DNA of 64,000 bases from NCBI RefSeq assembly GCF_042140245.1, contig NZ_CP159483.1, positions 3,720,001 through 3,784,000 of the forward strand, read 5' to 3'. The DNA comes from MH13 sp042140245 (GTDB lineage: Bacteria; Pseudomonadota; Alphaproteobacteria; Rhizobiales; MH13). Both the position numbers and the translations under genes were made by a program. Position 1 is the stretch's first letter. Each line of letters begins with the position of its first letter. This document shows positions 1-8,415 of the stretch, in pieces. A model generated the notes under the pieces. The model did no database searches, was not told the DNA's origin, and saw only the letters and a program-made list of their open reading frames with translations.

Positions 1-1
1 C

Positions 2-1462
2 ATGCAGGAGGCCGGTGCGACGGCGGATCTGGAGCTTGCCTACACGCTCGCCGATGGAATCGAGTACGCTCGCCGAGGCGTCGGCGCGGGCATGGATATC
101 GACAGCTTTGCACCGCGGCTCTCCTTCTTCTGGGCCATCGGCATGAACTTCTTCATGGAAGTGGCCAAGCTGCGCGCCGGGCGGCTGCTGTGGTCGAAAC
201 TGATGCAGGATGAGTTCTCGCCAAGTAATCCAAAAAGCACGGCACTGCGCACCCATAGCCAGACTTCCGGCTGGTCGCTGACGGCGCAGGACGTCTACAA
301 CAATGTGATCCGCACGTGCGTCGAAGCCATGGCCGCCACCCAAGGCCATACGCAAAGCCTGCACACCAACGCGCTGGATGAAGCGCTTGCGCTGCCGACG
401 GATTTCTCCGCCCGCATCGCCCGCAACACGCAGCTCTTTTTGCAGCTGGAAAGCGGCACGACGCGCGTGATCGACCCTTGGGGTGGATCCTACTTTGTTG
501 AGCGGCTGACCCGCGACCTGACTGATCGGGCGATGGAGCATATCACCGAGATTGAAGAGCTGGGCGGTATGGCAAAGGCCATCGAAAAGGGCATCCCAAA
601 AATGCGGATCGAGGAAGCGGCCGCCAAAACGCAGGCGCGAATCGACAGTGGCCAGCAGTCGATCATCGGGGTCAACAACTACAAGCCGGATCGCGAGCAG
701 CCGCTGGATATCCTGAAAGTGGATAACGCTTCAGTACGCGAGCAGCAGCTAGAGAAACTGAATAGGCTGCGTTCCGAGCGCGATCAGACCGCCACGGATG
801 CGGCCCTCACTGCGCTGACCAACGGAGCAGCAGCCGATGGCAACCTGCTGGCGCTCTGCGTTGTCGCGGCGCGCGCTGGGGCCACTGTCGGCGAGATGTC
901 AGATGCTATGGAGAAGGTGTTTGGGCGCCACCGCGCCGAGATCAAAGCCATTTCTGGCGTCTACAAACGGGAGGCAGGCGAAATGTCCGACTCGATTCAG
1001 CGCGCCCTTGCGATGACCGATGCCTTTGAAGAGGCGGATGGCCGCCGCCCGCGCATACTGGTCGCGAAGATGGGCCAGGATGGGCATGACCGCGGCCAAA
1101 AGGTCATCGCGTCGGCCTTCGCTGATATCGGCTTCGACGTCGATATCGGCCCGCTGTTTGCCACGCCAGAGGAAGCCGCGCGCCAAGCGGTTGAGAACGA
1201 CGTGCACATTGTTGGTGTGTCATCTCTGGCTGCTGGTCACCTGACCCTCGTTCCTGCCCTCAAAAGCGCGCTTGCCAATGAAGGCCGTAAGGACATCATG
1301 ATTGTGGTTGGTGGTGTCATTCCACCACAAGACTTCGATGCGCTGAAAGAGGCGGGAGCCGCTGCAATCTTCCCACCCGGCACCGTGATCGCCGATGCGG
1401 CCTGCGAATTGCTGGAAGACCTCAACGCCAAGCTCGGCTATGCCCAACAAGCGGCAGAATAG
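2..1462 (+). CDS. Methylmalonyl-CoA mutase, C-terminal part (5' end outside window)
   Basis: This enzyme isomerises (R)-methylmalonyl-CoA to succinyl-CoA with adenosylcobalamin, in propionate and ethylmalonyl-CoA metabolism. The window holds about 486 residues: the end of the TIM-barrel catalytic domain, a linker, and a C-terminal B12-binding domain from about residue 349. That domain has the base-off DxHxxG motif (DGHDRG, codons near 1078-1095) whose histidine coordinates cobalt, followed by the GVSSLAAGH and VVGGVIPP segments of the Rossmann-like fold. Alphaproteobacterial single-chain mutases have about 700 residues, so roughly 200 lie upstream; the ATG at position 2 is internal. The chaperone gene meaB lies at 4410-5399, separated by unrelated genes. 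Identification is firm; isobutyryl- or ethylmalonyl-CoA mutase paralogues are less likely given the nearby meaB. Confidence 0.9.
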   Translation: MQEAGATADLELAYTLADGIEYARRGVGAGMDIDSFAPRLSFFWAIGMNFFMEVAKLRAGRLLWSKLMQDEFSPSNPKSTALRTHSQTSGWSLTAQDVYNNVIRTCVEAMAATQGHTQSLHTNALDEALALPTDFSARIARNTQLFLQLESGTTRVIDPWGGSYFVERLTRDLTDRAMEHITEIEELGGMAKAIEKGIPKMRIEEAAAKTQARIDSGQQSIIGVNNYKPDREQPLDILKVDNASVREQQLEKLNRLRSERDQTATDAALTALTNGAAADGNLLALCVVAARAGATVGEMSDAMEKVFGRHRAEIKAISGVYKREAGEMSDSIQRALAMTDAFEEADGRRPRILVAKMGQDGHDRGQKVIASAFADIGFDVDIGPLFATPEEAARQAVENDVHIVGVSSLAAGHLTLVPALKSALANEGRKDIMIVVGGVIPPQDFDALKEAGAAAIFPPGTVIADAACELLEDLNAKLGYAQQAAE

Positions 1463-1472
1463 TTTCACCGTC

Positions 1473-1597
1473 CGTCATCCCGGAAAGCCGTCAGGCTTAT
1501 CCGGGACCCACACCGCCAAATTTTCAGCAGCCTCGTCGTTGCAGGGCATCCTCTGGCATGGGTCCCGGCTCTTCGCTTCGCTGCGGCCGGGATGACG
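1473..1597. repeat. Nested palindromic intergenic repeat element
   Basis: The outer arms CGTCATCCCGG (1473-1483) and CCGGGATGACG (1587-1597) are perfect reverse complements. A second pair, CCGGGACCCA (1501-1510) and TGGGTCCCGG (1559-1568), is nested inside. The element fills the space between the convergent mutase and MarR genes and could fold into a long stem-loop as RNA or DNA. Short palindromic elements with GTCATCCCGG-type ends are common in alphaproteobacterial intergenic regions. It may also act as a bidirectional terminator. No second copy was noticed in this window. Confidence 0.7.
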
Positions 1598-1621
1598 ATG
1601 GTGGCGCGTTTGCGCTCCAAG

Positions 1622-2074
1622 CTACCCGTCGCGACGAGCGTCGAGCAGCTCTCTGATCTCGGCCAGTTCCTCGGTCAAATCAATGGCGCTCTTTTGCGTG
1701 ACGTGGTCAGCGAGCCAAGCCAAGTCAGGGCCGAGGGCGGCCACAGCGTCCTTACGCGCTGCAAGGCCAGTCTCGGTGATGCCAACAAACTTGCCGCGCC
1801 CATCCTTTGGGTTCGGCGTCACCTCAACGAAGCCTTTGCCTTCAAGACGCCCAATCGTGCTTGTCATCGTGCCCTTGGAGACCTGAAAGGCGTTGGCAAG
1901 TTTCAGCGGTGGCTGAGGTTCGTCGCGCTTTGAAAGATGGTTGAGCAGTGAGAACTGCGCCACGGTCAGATCGTGCGGCATCACCCGCTCAAACATGGTC
2001 GTAGAAAGCTGACTGATGATCCCGATCTCATTGAAAAGTCGAAAGAGCGCGGGATCATCAGATTTCTGTGGCAT
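1622..2074 (-). CDS. MarR-family transcriptional regulator
   Basis: A 150-residue protein with the MarR winged helix-turn-helix: a dimerisation helix, then LTVAQFSLLNHL, the recognition region KLANAFQVSKGTMTSTIGRLEGKG, and the wing NPKDGRGKFVGIT at about residues 85-100. Its ATG (2072-2074) overlaps the stop codon of the preceding nitroreductase-like gene (TAATG), so the two are translationally coupled. The palindrome at 3284-3309 upstream of the pair is the obvious candidate operator, implying autoregulation. MarR proteins typically release DNA on binding phenolic or electrophilic ligands; the ligand here is unknown. Confidence 0.88.
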   Translation of the reverse strand: MPQKSDDPALFRLFNEIGIISQLSTTMFERVMPHDLTVAQFSLLNHLSKRDEPQPPLKLANAFQVSKGTMTSTIGRLEGKGFVEVTPNPKDGRGKFVGITETGLAARKDAVAALGPDLAWLADHVTQKSAIDLTEELAEIRELLDARRDG

Positions 2075-3264
2075 TATGTGTTCCGGATACGGGTCTCAGC
2101 TAGCCAGCGCGGACTGGCTTTGATGGTTGGACCATAACCGATGCGCGCCAACATTTGCACGGTCTGTGTTGGCTGCGCACCCAATGTGGTTTTTGCGTCG
2201 CTATAGAGCTCGGCAATCTCCTCATACTCCTGAAGCGCTTGGCTGAGCGGATGCACATCGATACCGCGCGCTGTCGCTTCCAGATGCATGCGGACATAAG
2301 CGCGCCCAGCGGCGATCTGCTCAGCTCGCGTGTCGCCATCGCTGATGAGCCAGACATAGCCCATCGCCGAAAAAATCATCTCGCGATAGGCGTCTAAACC
2401 TTGCTGGAAGGCGGTGGATGTTGTGTCGGCGATCTGTTCACGTGTCAGAAGGCCCGCCACATTTAAGCTTTCGAACAGTGGGCCAGACAGGTCGATGCCA
2501 TCAGGGTTGGCGAGCACCTCGGCTTTACCAATCCGCATCAAGTCGATGCTTTCCTGCAAGGTGCGCGGCGTGAAGCTCTCAATCTCATGACCACGCCAGG
2601 TTAGTTCACGCAGTTCGAGAATTTTAGCATCCTCAAGCGTCGACCCGGCTTGGAGGGATCCGGCGGCACCGCTGGCGGCAAGTACAGCAGCCACATCGCC
2701 AGCCGGCACAGACCGGGCAGTGTCAAACGGTTCTTTGTTGGTGTGGCGATTGACGATCTGCGCGAACAAAGGATCGCGCGTGCCGTTGCCCGGAGCCAAC
2801 TGCAAGCGCGCGACCGGTCTGGCATCCAGTCGGGGAGAAGGTTCGCCTTGCGGAAACAGGTTGGCTTCCACACCAAAGCCCTCTTCGGCGGCAGCCAGTG
2901 TGAACAGTTCGATGAAACAGCCCAAGCTCACCGTAATCTGCCGGTCGAACGGGTCGGTCTCCGGCAACCGTCGATCAAGATCGCAGTAAAGCGTCACAGA
3001 GCCCGGCTCTGATAGGTCCACCGACCAGGGCTGCCGGTTGTGCGCGTTGGGCGCCAGGATGGCGTAGGACAGTGCGCGGACGCGGACATCATCGCCCTGG
3101 CCAGCGTTCTGCCATGGCTCTCGCGCAGTTGCTGGGTCACGCGTTGTGACCCAAGTTCCGGCACCGAGTGCGGATGCTCCCAAGATAATGCCACCTGCAC
3201 CGAGAACACGGACGAAGGTACGCCGCGAGGGCTGGGAAGGCTTTGGGGAAGGTGTGTCAGTCAT
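2074..3264 (-). CDS. Tat-exported nitroreductase-family (Acg-like) protein
   Basis: The protein has about 396 residues. The ATG at 3264 is preferred to the one at 3276 because GGAG lies 7 nt upstream of it. The N terminus has a twin-arginine signal (SRRTFVRVLGAG, Arg14-Arg15, then a hydrophobic stretch), so it is probably exported folded. The motif NAHNRQPW (residues 73-80) matches the FMN-binding start of nitroreductase/Acg-type proteins, which usually have the form xxHNxQPW. Later segments (RHTNKEPFDT, EMIFSAMGYVWLIS) fit the same fold. It is co-transcribed with and upstream of the marR gene. The likely role is an exported flavin reductase for quinones or nitro compounds; the substrate cannot be told. 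Confidence 0.75.
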   Translation of the reverse strand: MTDTPSPKPSQPSRRTFVRVLGAGGIILGASALGAGTWVTTRDPATAREPWQNAGQGDDVRVRALSYAILAPNAHNRQPWSVDLSEPGSVTLYCDLDRRLPETDPFDRQITVSLGCFIELFTLAAAEEGFGVEANLFPQGEPSPRLDARPVARLQLAPGNGTRDPLFAQIVNRHTNKEPFDTARSVPAGDVAAVLAASGAAGSLQAGSTLEDAKILELRELTWRGHEIESFTPRTLQESIDLMRIGKAEVLANPDGIDLSGPLFESLNVAGLLTREQIADTTSTAFQQGLDAYREMIFSAMGYVWLISDGDTRAEQIAAGRAYVRMHLEATARGIDVHPLSQALQEYEEIAELYSDAKTTLGAQPTQTVQMLARIGYGPTIKASPRWLAETRIRNT

Positions 3265-3283
3265 GAAAGTCTCCATTTAGTTT

Positions 3284-3309
3284 TATATCAAATTATATAG
3301 TTTGATATA
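3284..3309. promoter_or_regulatory. Palindromic operator for the MarR regulator (predicted)
   Basis: TATATCAAA (3284-3292) and TTTGATATA (3301-3309) form perfect 9-bp arms around an 8-bp AT-rich spacer, just upstream of the nitroreductase-marR start. The length and AT-rich symmetry fit MarR operators. Position and neighbouring gene are the only links to the regulator. Confidence 0.65.
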
Positions 3310-3413
3310 GAACTTTCAACCTTTGTGACAGACGAACGTGCTTGCTCTTTGATCGCGCGCTGCCTAGATGGCGTTCGGCGCGCGGCCAAACGCCCAAAAT
3401 CAGGAGACCCGAT

Positions 3414-3740
3414 ATGATCATGACCACCACTTCCACGTTGCAAGACAAAACGATCACCGACTATCGGGGCATCGTGACCGGTGAGGCGATTTTGGGTGCT
3501 AACATTTTTAAAGATCTGTTCGCTGGCATTCGCGACATTGTAGGTGGTCGCTCAGGCGCTTACGAAAAAGAGCTCGCCAAGGCACGGTCAATCGCCATGC
3601 ATGAGATGCAAGAGCGGGCTGAAGCGATTGGCGCCAACGCCATCATCGGTATTGATCTGGACTATGAAACAGTGACGGTTGGCAGCGGTGGCGGCATGCT
3701 GATGGTGTCAGCCTCAGGCACAGCGGTCACGGTGCGTTAA
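3414..3740 (+). CDS. YbjQ/UPF0145-family protein
   Basis: A 108-residue protein starting at ATG 3414, with AGGAG at 3402-3406; longer in-frame starts lack a ribosome site. The sequence shows the family pattern IVTGEAILGANIFKDLFAGIRDIVGGRSGAYEKEL followed in the second half by ANAIIGIDLDYETV and a glycine-rich strand ending MLMVSASGTAV (the first stretch is given only by its key GANI..D..AGIRDIVGGRSG residues: Gly, Arg, Asp, Gly). YbjQ-like proteins form small pentameric beta assemblies of unknown function, usually 100-110 residues long, as here. It stands alone between the MarR unit and the lipoprotein-meaB pair. Confidence 0.85.
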   Translation: MIMTTTSTLQDKTITDYRGIVTGEAILGANIFKDLFAGIRDIVGGRSGAYEKELAKARSIAMHEMQERAEAIGANAIIGIDLDYETVTVGSGGGMLMVSASGTAVTVR

Positions 3741-3828
3741 AGGCCAATCTTCCGTCCGCCAAAGCACCTATCGGTCCGCCCTTTTTCTCAGCGAAGAATC
3801 CGTTACAAGGTTGGGCTGATACCACATC

Positions 3829-4413
3829 TTGAGTGATCAATTGCCCAAAGCTTCTTTTCGTTTCGCCGTTCTGTTCACAACAGCACTTGCAATGGCAGCG
3901 TGCGCGGGTCGCGATGAATATGCCGCGCCCGTGGCCGTTCAACCAACCACGGTACCGGGCCTCGCGCTGAGCGAAACCGGTGTTGGTTTGGTGGACCAGT
4001 CCACCCGCTTTTCATCCAGCGCCATTTCAGAGGCACTAGGCGGCGCGAGGGTGGAAACCGTCAACGCCACCTATGAGGGTCGTGTGATCGCACAGCTCGC
4101 CGCTTTTGGTCCCTCAGGCCTACAGATGGCGCGATTTCAAGGATCAGGTGGGCGTATCACAGGTGCGCAGATTGTTTCCGAAGATGTTCCTGGCCCGGGT
4201 GGCGCGCGTGTTGGCATGACCTATCGGCAGACAGGCGGCAATTCGATGCAGTGTGATGAGGGCACAGGTTCCTGGGAGCAGATGGCGGTGTGCAGCCGGT
4301 CTGGCAGCTCTATCACCTATGTCTATTCGGTACCGCTTTGGCGTGAAGGGCGGATGCCACGCGGCAATGAACTCAATGATGCGGTGCTCAACCGTATGAT
4401 CTGGGAGCCGTGA
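3829..4413 (+). CDS. Putative outer-membrane lipoprotein, unknown function
   Basis: A 194-residue protein that probably starts at TTG 3829. The first 25 residues form a lipoprotein signal: charged start, hydrophobic core (VLFTTALAM) and lipobox ending at Cys25 (AMAAC). No ATG or GTG would keep this signal, which supports the TTG start, although no strong ribosome site is visible. The mature part is hydrophilic and contains a Cys pair (MQCDEG and MAVCSR) that could form a disulfide. I do not recognise a family with confidence. Its stop codon overlaps the GTG start of meaB by the GTGA arrangement, so both are probably translated from one mRNA; this need not mean a shared function. Confidence 0.7.
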   Translation: MSDQLPKASFRFAVLFTTALAMAACAGRDEYAAPVAVQPTTVPGLALSETGVGLVDQSTRFSSSAISEALGGARVETVNATYEGRVIAQLAAFGPSGLQMARFQGSGGRITGAQIVSEDVPGPGGARVGMTYRQTGGNSMQCDEGTGSWEQMAVCSRSGSSITYVYSVPLWREGRMPRGNELNDAVLNRMIWEP

Positions 4414-5399
4414 GCGACGCGGCCCGCCCTGACGTTGATGCGCTAGCAGCAGCCATTTTAGCCGGCGAGCGCGCCGCACTGGCACGTGGCATTACGCTTG
4501 TTGAATCCAAGCGACCTGACCACCGCGACCAAGCACGGGCACTGGTTCAACAGGTCATGCCGAAAACTGGGAATGCTATCCGTATCGGCATGACGGGTGT
4601 GCCTGGGGTCGGCAAATCCACCACCATCGATAACTTTGGCGCGATGCTGATTGAGCAAGGCCACAGACTTGCTGTTCTGGCTGTGGACCCCTCCTCTACC
4701 CGGACAGGCGGTTCGATCCTTGGTGATAAAACGCGCATGGCGCGGCTTGCCGCTTCAAAGGGCGCTTACATTCGCCCCTCGCCATCGGCAGGCACCTTGG
4801 GCGGCGTGACCGCCAAATCTCGCGAAACGATCTTGCTATGTGAAGCGGCAGGGCATGATGTGGTGGTTGTGGAAACTGTTGGCATTGGCCAATCGGAAAC
4901 CGCCGTTGCCGACATGGTGGATGTTTTCGTCGTGCTGATGCTGCCAGGCGCGGGCGATGAACTGCAGGGCATCAAGAAGGGTGTCCTAGAGATCGCCGAT
5001 ATCATCACCATCAACAAAGCCGATGGCGACAATGCCCCAGCAGCACGCAAAGCCGCTGCCCACTATCGTGCTGCACTCGATATTTTGGCGCCAACCTCCA
5101 AAGTCTGGAAGCCGCCGGTTCTCACCCAATCCGGGCTCCAAAGCGATGGACTGGAAACACTTTGGGCCACCATCAAAGATCACCGTGCCAAACACCAAGC
5201 TGCTGGGCTTTTTGCCAAACGACGCACGGACCAAAACCTGGGCTGGATGCGTGACATGCTGCGCGAACGCGCTATGGAACGGCTGACCCGCGACCCAGAC
5301 CTTCGTGCTGCCATTGATGTGGCTGAAGCACACGTTGCTGCTGGGACGCTTGCGCCATCCATCGCTGTTGAACAGTTGGTTAAGCAAGCTAACCTCTAA
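4410..5399 (+). CDS. meaB: Methylmalonyl-CoA mutase-associated GTPase MeaB
   Basis: A 329-residue G3E-family P-loop GTPase that gates adenosylcobalamin loading onto methylmalonyl-CoA mutase and protects it from inactivation. Visible motifs are the Walker A GVPGVGKST (residues 63-71), the switch region DPSSTRTGGSILGDK, the Walker B/VETVGIGQSE segment near residue 155, and the guanine-specificity motif NKADG near 201. It starts at a GTG that overlaps the upstream lipoprotein stop, with GGGAG at 4403-4407. The C-terminal helical arm for dimerisation is present and the length is typical. The mutase gene 3 kb upstream and the cobalamin genes downstream fit this role. Confidence 0.95.
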   Translation: MSDAARPDVDALAAAILAGERAALARGITLVESKRPDHRDQARALVQQVMPKTGNAIRIGMTGVPGVGKSTTIDNFGAMLIEQGHRLAVLAVDPSSTRTGGSILGDKTRMARLAASKGAYIRPSPSAGTLGGVTAKSRETILLCEAAGHDVVVVETVGIGQSETAVADMVDVFVVLMLPGAGDELQGIKKGVLEIADIITINKADGDNAPAARKAAAHYRAALDILAPTSKVWKPPVLTQSGLQSDGLETLWATIKDHRAKHQAAGLFAKRRTDQNLGWMRDMLRERAMERLTRDPDLRAAIDVAEAHVAAGTLAPSIAVEQLVKQANL

Positions 5400-5452
5400 C
5401 CGGTTCATAATGGAACAGCCGGTCTTGGCATGCAGCTTGCGCAGTGTGCTTT

Positions 5453-6829
5453 ATGGTCAAGCAACCCAACCTGTCGCGACGCGCCTTCCTAACCAGCACC
5501 CTGATTGGGGCTGGGCTCGTCGTACCAGCGTCGGTCAGTGCACAGACACTCTTGGCGGATTTGCGCGGCTCATTGGATGTGTCGAGACTGGACGTACGCC
5601 CGGGCGCGCTGGACAATCAAAGCCTCGCTTTCCAAAACGCTATCAACCGCGCTGCTAACGACGGGCAACCGCTCTTCATGCCCGCGGGCGACTATCTGGT
5701 GAGCAACATCGACCTGCCCTCGGGCATCACCATTATCGGCGTGCCCGGTCGCACCCGCATCCGCTACGCTGGCGATGGTCATTTGATGTTTGGCACCGAT
5801 GTGCATGATGTGCGGCTGGAGGGCTTGGTACTGGATGGCAACAACCGTCCTCTGGCCGACTACGCGCCCGCCCTTTTGCACATCTCCACCGGTACGAACA
5901 TCGCGGTTGAAGATTGCACCGTCCAGGGCTCGCTGAAAGATGGCGTGACCTTTGACCGTGTTGCCGGACGCATCGAGCGCTCAACGCTATCAGGCATTCT
6001 GGGTGCTGCCTTTCAGTCCAACGATGCGCGAGGCCTTGCCATTCGCGACAATGTGGTCACCGACTGCTCCGACAATGGTATTCTGGTCTTCCGGTGGAGC
6101 CAGGGGCGTGATGGTACGATCATCACCGGCAACCGGATTGAACGCATTCGTGCGGTATCTGGTGGCACGGGGCCTTACGGCAACGGCATCAATGTTTTCC
6201 GCGCCGATGACGTGATCATCTCCGGCAACACCATTGATGATTGCGACTTCTCTGCTGTGCGGTGCAACTCGGCTTCCAATGTCCAAATGGTTGGCAACAC
6301 CTGCACGCGATCTGGCGAAGTCGCCATGTTTGCCGAGTTTGGCTTTCAAGGAGCGATTGTGGCCAACAATGTGATTGATGGCGCTGCCAATGGCATCTCC
6401 ATTGCCAACTTTATCGATGGCGGGCGTATGGCCATCGTGCAAGGTAACATTTTGCGGAACCTTCAAGGGTCAAGCCGCTTACCAACCGACCAAGCGAGAT
6501 ACGGCACGGGCATTGCTGTCGAAGCCGACACGACGGTTTCTAACAACACTATTGAAAACGCGGCCACCAACGGCATCAGCGCTGGCTGGGGCCCTTATCT
6601 GCGCAATGTGATCGTCTCGCAAAATCTTGTTCGCCGCACACCCATTGGGGTGATGGTCTCTGTGGTTGACGGGGTTGGACCAAGCGTCGTTCGTGACAAT
6701 ATGTTTGACGAAACGCCCGACGGTGCGGTGGTTGGTATGCGCTGGTGGGACCGAGCAACCGGTGATCTGACCAAGCAACGTAACGTGCCTGAATCTCTGG
6801 TGATCGAAGGCAACCGCTTGGTAGCGTAG
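5453..6829 (+). CDS. Tat-secreted right-handed beta-helix repeat protein
   Basis: About 458 residues, starting at ATG 5453 (a GTG at 5444 is also in frame). The signal peptide carries SRRAFLTSTLIGAG, a twin-arginine motif, and ends near SVSAQ. The mature part consists of repeats of the type V.ITGNRIE, VIISGNTIDDC, QMVGNTCT, IVANNVID and TVSNNTIENA, which are stacked strands of a pectin-lyase-like parallel beta-helix. It fits the Tat-exported repeat family described by TIGR03808 in rhizobia and relatives. Such folds bind or cleave polysaccharides, but no catalytic residues can be assigned. It stands alone between meaB and the convergent aminotransferase. Confidence 0.8.
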   Translation: MVKQPNLSRRAFLTSTLIGAGLVVPASVSAQTLLADLRGSLDVSRLDVRPGALDNQSLAFQNAINRAANDGQPLFMPAGDYLVSNIDLPSGITIIGVPGRTRIRYAGDGHLMFGTDVHDVRLEGLVLDGNNRPLADYAPALLHISTGTNIAVEDCTVQGSLKDGVTFDRVAGRIERSTLSGILGAAFQSNDARGLAIRDNVVTDCSDNGILVFRWSQGRDGTIITGNRIERIRAVSGGTGPYGNGINVFRADDVIISGNTIDDCDFSAVRCNSASNVQMVGNTCTRSGEVAMFAEFGFQGAIVANNVIDGAANGISIANFIDGGRMAIVQGNILRNLQGSSRLPTDQARYGTGIAVEADTTVSNNTIENAATNGISAGWGPYLRNVIVSQNLVRRTPIGVMVSVVDGVGPSVVRDNMFDETPDGAVVGMRWWDRATGDLTKQRNVPESLVIEGNRLVA

Positions 6830-6835
6830 ACATTG

Positions 6836-8008
6836 CTAAGCTGCAGCCTTGAAGCCACGTTCTTGCCAGGCTTTGAGCCGCGTAACTGCCTCATCAAGAA
6901 CCTCGTCGCGCTTGCAGAAACAAAAACGCAGAAGATGGTTTGGTGCATCGCCGGAATAGAACGCCGACATCGGCACGGTCGTGACCCCCGCTTCGACTGT
7001 CATGCGCTGGGCAGCGTCAACGTCCGATCCAAGCCCAAGCTGACCAATATCGGCGATCAGAAAATAGCTGCCATCGGCCTGTAGGGTTGGAAGACCGAGA
7101 GCTGCCAACCCAGAGGCCAGCCGGTTGCGTTTTGTGGCCAACTCATCGGCTAAACGGCGGAAGTAGTCGTCTGAGAGACCCAACCCAAACGCAACTGCTT
7201 TTTGTAGATTGGGCGGTGTGGTGAAGGTGGTGAATTGATGCGCCTTGGCGATGGGAGCGATGAGCGCGGGCGGCCCAGCCACATACCCCACCTTCCATCC
7301 GGTGAGCGAAAAGCTCTTGCCCGCTGAACCAATCCGCACGCAGCGCTCCGCCATACCGGGCAAGGTCGCCAGCGGCACATGTTCCGCCTGGCCAAAGACC
7401 AAGTGCTCATACACCTCATCGCAAATGGCGTAAGCATCATGAGCGGTCAGTTTGGCCGCCACGCGCTCCAGTTCCTCTCGTGAGAACACCTTGGAGGCGG
7501 GATTGTGCGGGTTGTTGATAAGGACAGCTTTGGTTCTGTCCGTAAACGCAGCATTCAGATCAGCTTGCGAGAAGCTCCAATCTGGCGGTGACAACGGAAC
7601 AACTTTTGGCACGCCACCAGCTCGCTTAATGAGCGGCACATAGCAATCGTAGCAAGGGTCAAACACGACGACTTCGTCGCCAGGCTCGACCATTGCCATC
7701 AGGCAATCCGACAGCGCTTCCGTTGCACCGGAGGTAATGAGGACATGGGCTGGATCGCGCTCAATGCCGAAAAAGCGCGCCTCATTGCCAGCGACGGCTT
7801 GGCGCAGCTCCGGCAATCCCATCATGGGTGGATACTGGTTCGGCCCTTCCATCAGGGCATCAGCCGCCACGCGGCGCACCTCTTCCGGTCCATCCACATC
7901 AGGAAAGCCTTGGCCCAAATTTACGGCGTTATGCTCGATGGCCAGACGACTCATCACCTCGAAAATCGTGGTCGGCATACCAGTGTAAAGTGGATGGGTT
8001 GGGCGCAT
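6836..8008 (-). CDS. PLP-dependent aminotransferase, class I/II
   Basis: A 390-residue fold-type I aminotransferase. The start is set at ATG 8008, because a longer reading frame would run 44 residues into non-conserved sequence near the riboswitch. Landmarks are GQGFPDVDGP near the N terminus, TSGATEALSDCLMA, the PLP-pocket NNPHNPASKVF, the DEVYEHLVF segment, and the Schiff-base lysine in SAGKSFSLTGWKVGY. This arrangement resembles kynurenine/glutamine and methionine (YbdL-type) aminotransferases that act on hydrophobic or sulfur amino acids; the substrate is not certain. Its promoter faces the riboswitch-led cob operon. There are only 6 bp to the convergent beta-helix gene end. Confidence 0.88.
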   Translation of the reverse strand: MRPTHPLYTGMPTTIFEVMSRLAIEHNAVNLGQGFPDVDGPEEVRRVAADALMEGPNQYPPMMGLPELRQAVAGNEARFFGIERDPAHVLITSGATEALSDCLMAMVEPGDEVVVFDPCYDCYVPLIKRAGGVPKVVPLSPPDWSFSQADLNAAFTDRTKAVLINNPHNPASKVFSREELERVAAKLTAHDAYAICDEVYEHLVFGQAEHVPLATLPGMAERCVRIGSAGKSFSLTGWKVGYVAGPPALIAPIAKAHQFTTFTTPPNLQKAVAFGLGLSDDYFRRLADELATKRNRLASGLAALGLPTLQADGSYFLIADIGQLGLGSDVDAAQRMTVEAGVTTVPMSAFYSGDAPNHLLRFCFCKRDEVLDEAVTRLKAWQERGFKAAA

Positions 8009-8127
8009 GACATCTCTCAGGCAAGAATGGGTGGGACGTTGTAGCCCCATCATCTGATGCTGGCAAAACTGCGCACAGGCAAAAGACGCTGTTTCCAAGC
8101 TGCGGTCTTTGCTGATACATTCAAACC

Positions 8128-8309
8128 GCTTTGGTGCCATCCCTCAACGGGGACGGTGAAAAGGGAATGCGGTGCGTGAGGAGGTTCTTCACCAAGCCGC
8201 AGCTGCCCCCGCAACTGTAAGCAGCGCGATGTGTGCGTATGCCACTGCCCTATGAGGCGGGAAGGCGCACAGGTCGGTAAACGCTGCAAGCCAGGAGACC
8301 TGCCAAAGC
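8128..8309 (+). ncRNA. Cobalamin (AdoCbl) riboswitch aptamer
   Basis: The B12 box GCCAGGAGACCTGCC lies at 8290-8304. Other core elements are GGGAATGCGGTG near 8163-8174, CCCCCGCAACTGTAAGC near 8206-8222, and GCCACTGCCCTATG followed by GGCGGGAAGGC near 8240-8265. The closing P1 helix is GCTTTGG (8128-8134) with CCAAAGC (8303-8309). It precedes the cobU-cobW-cobN-cobO-cobQ operon, so adenosylcobalamin would repress its own synthesis genes. Confidence 0.93.
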
Positions 8310-8310
8310 C

Positions 8311-8389
8311 AGGGTCAACACCCTGTTTGAAACCAACCGGACGGGGTGTTCCGGGGCGCAAAAGAGAGCTGACACAGCTCCGGTGCCCC
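8311..8389 (+). promoter_or_regulatory. Expression platform of the cobalamin riboswitch
   Basis: Two mutually exclusive pairings follow the aptamer: AGGGT/ACCCT (8311-8315 with 8320-8324) and AACACCC/GGGTGTT (8317-8323 with 8344-8350). Next is a strong hairpin, GGGGCGC (8353-8359) with GTGCCCC (8383-8389), capped by GAGCTG/CAGCTC (8366-8371 with 8375-8380). The hairpin buries the in-frame GTG at 8383 and the purine-rich AAGAGAG. There is no T-run, so control of translation is more likely than termination. Confidence 0.6.
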
Positions 8390-8415
8390 TATCCTCGCCA
8401 ACAACGACGCGCGTG

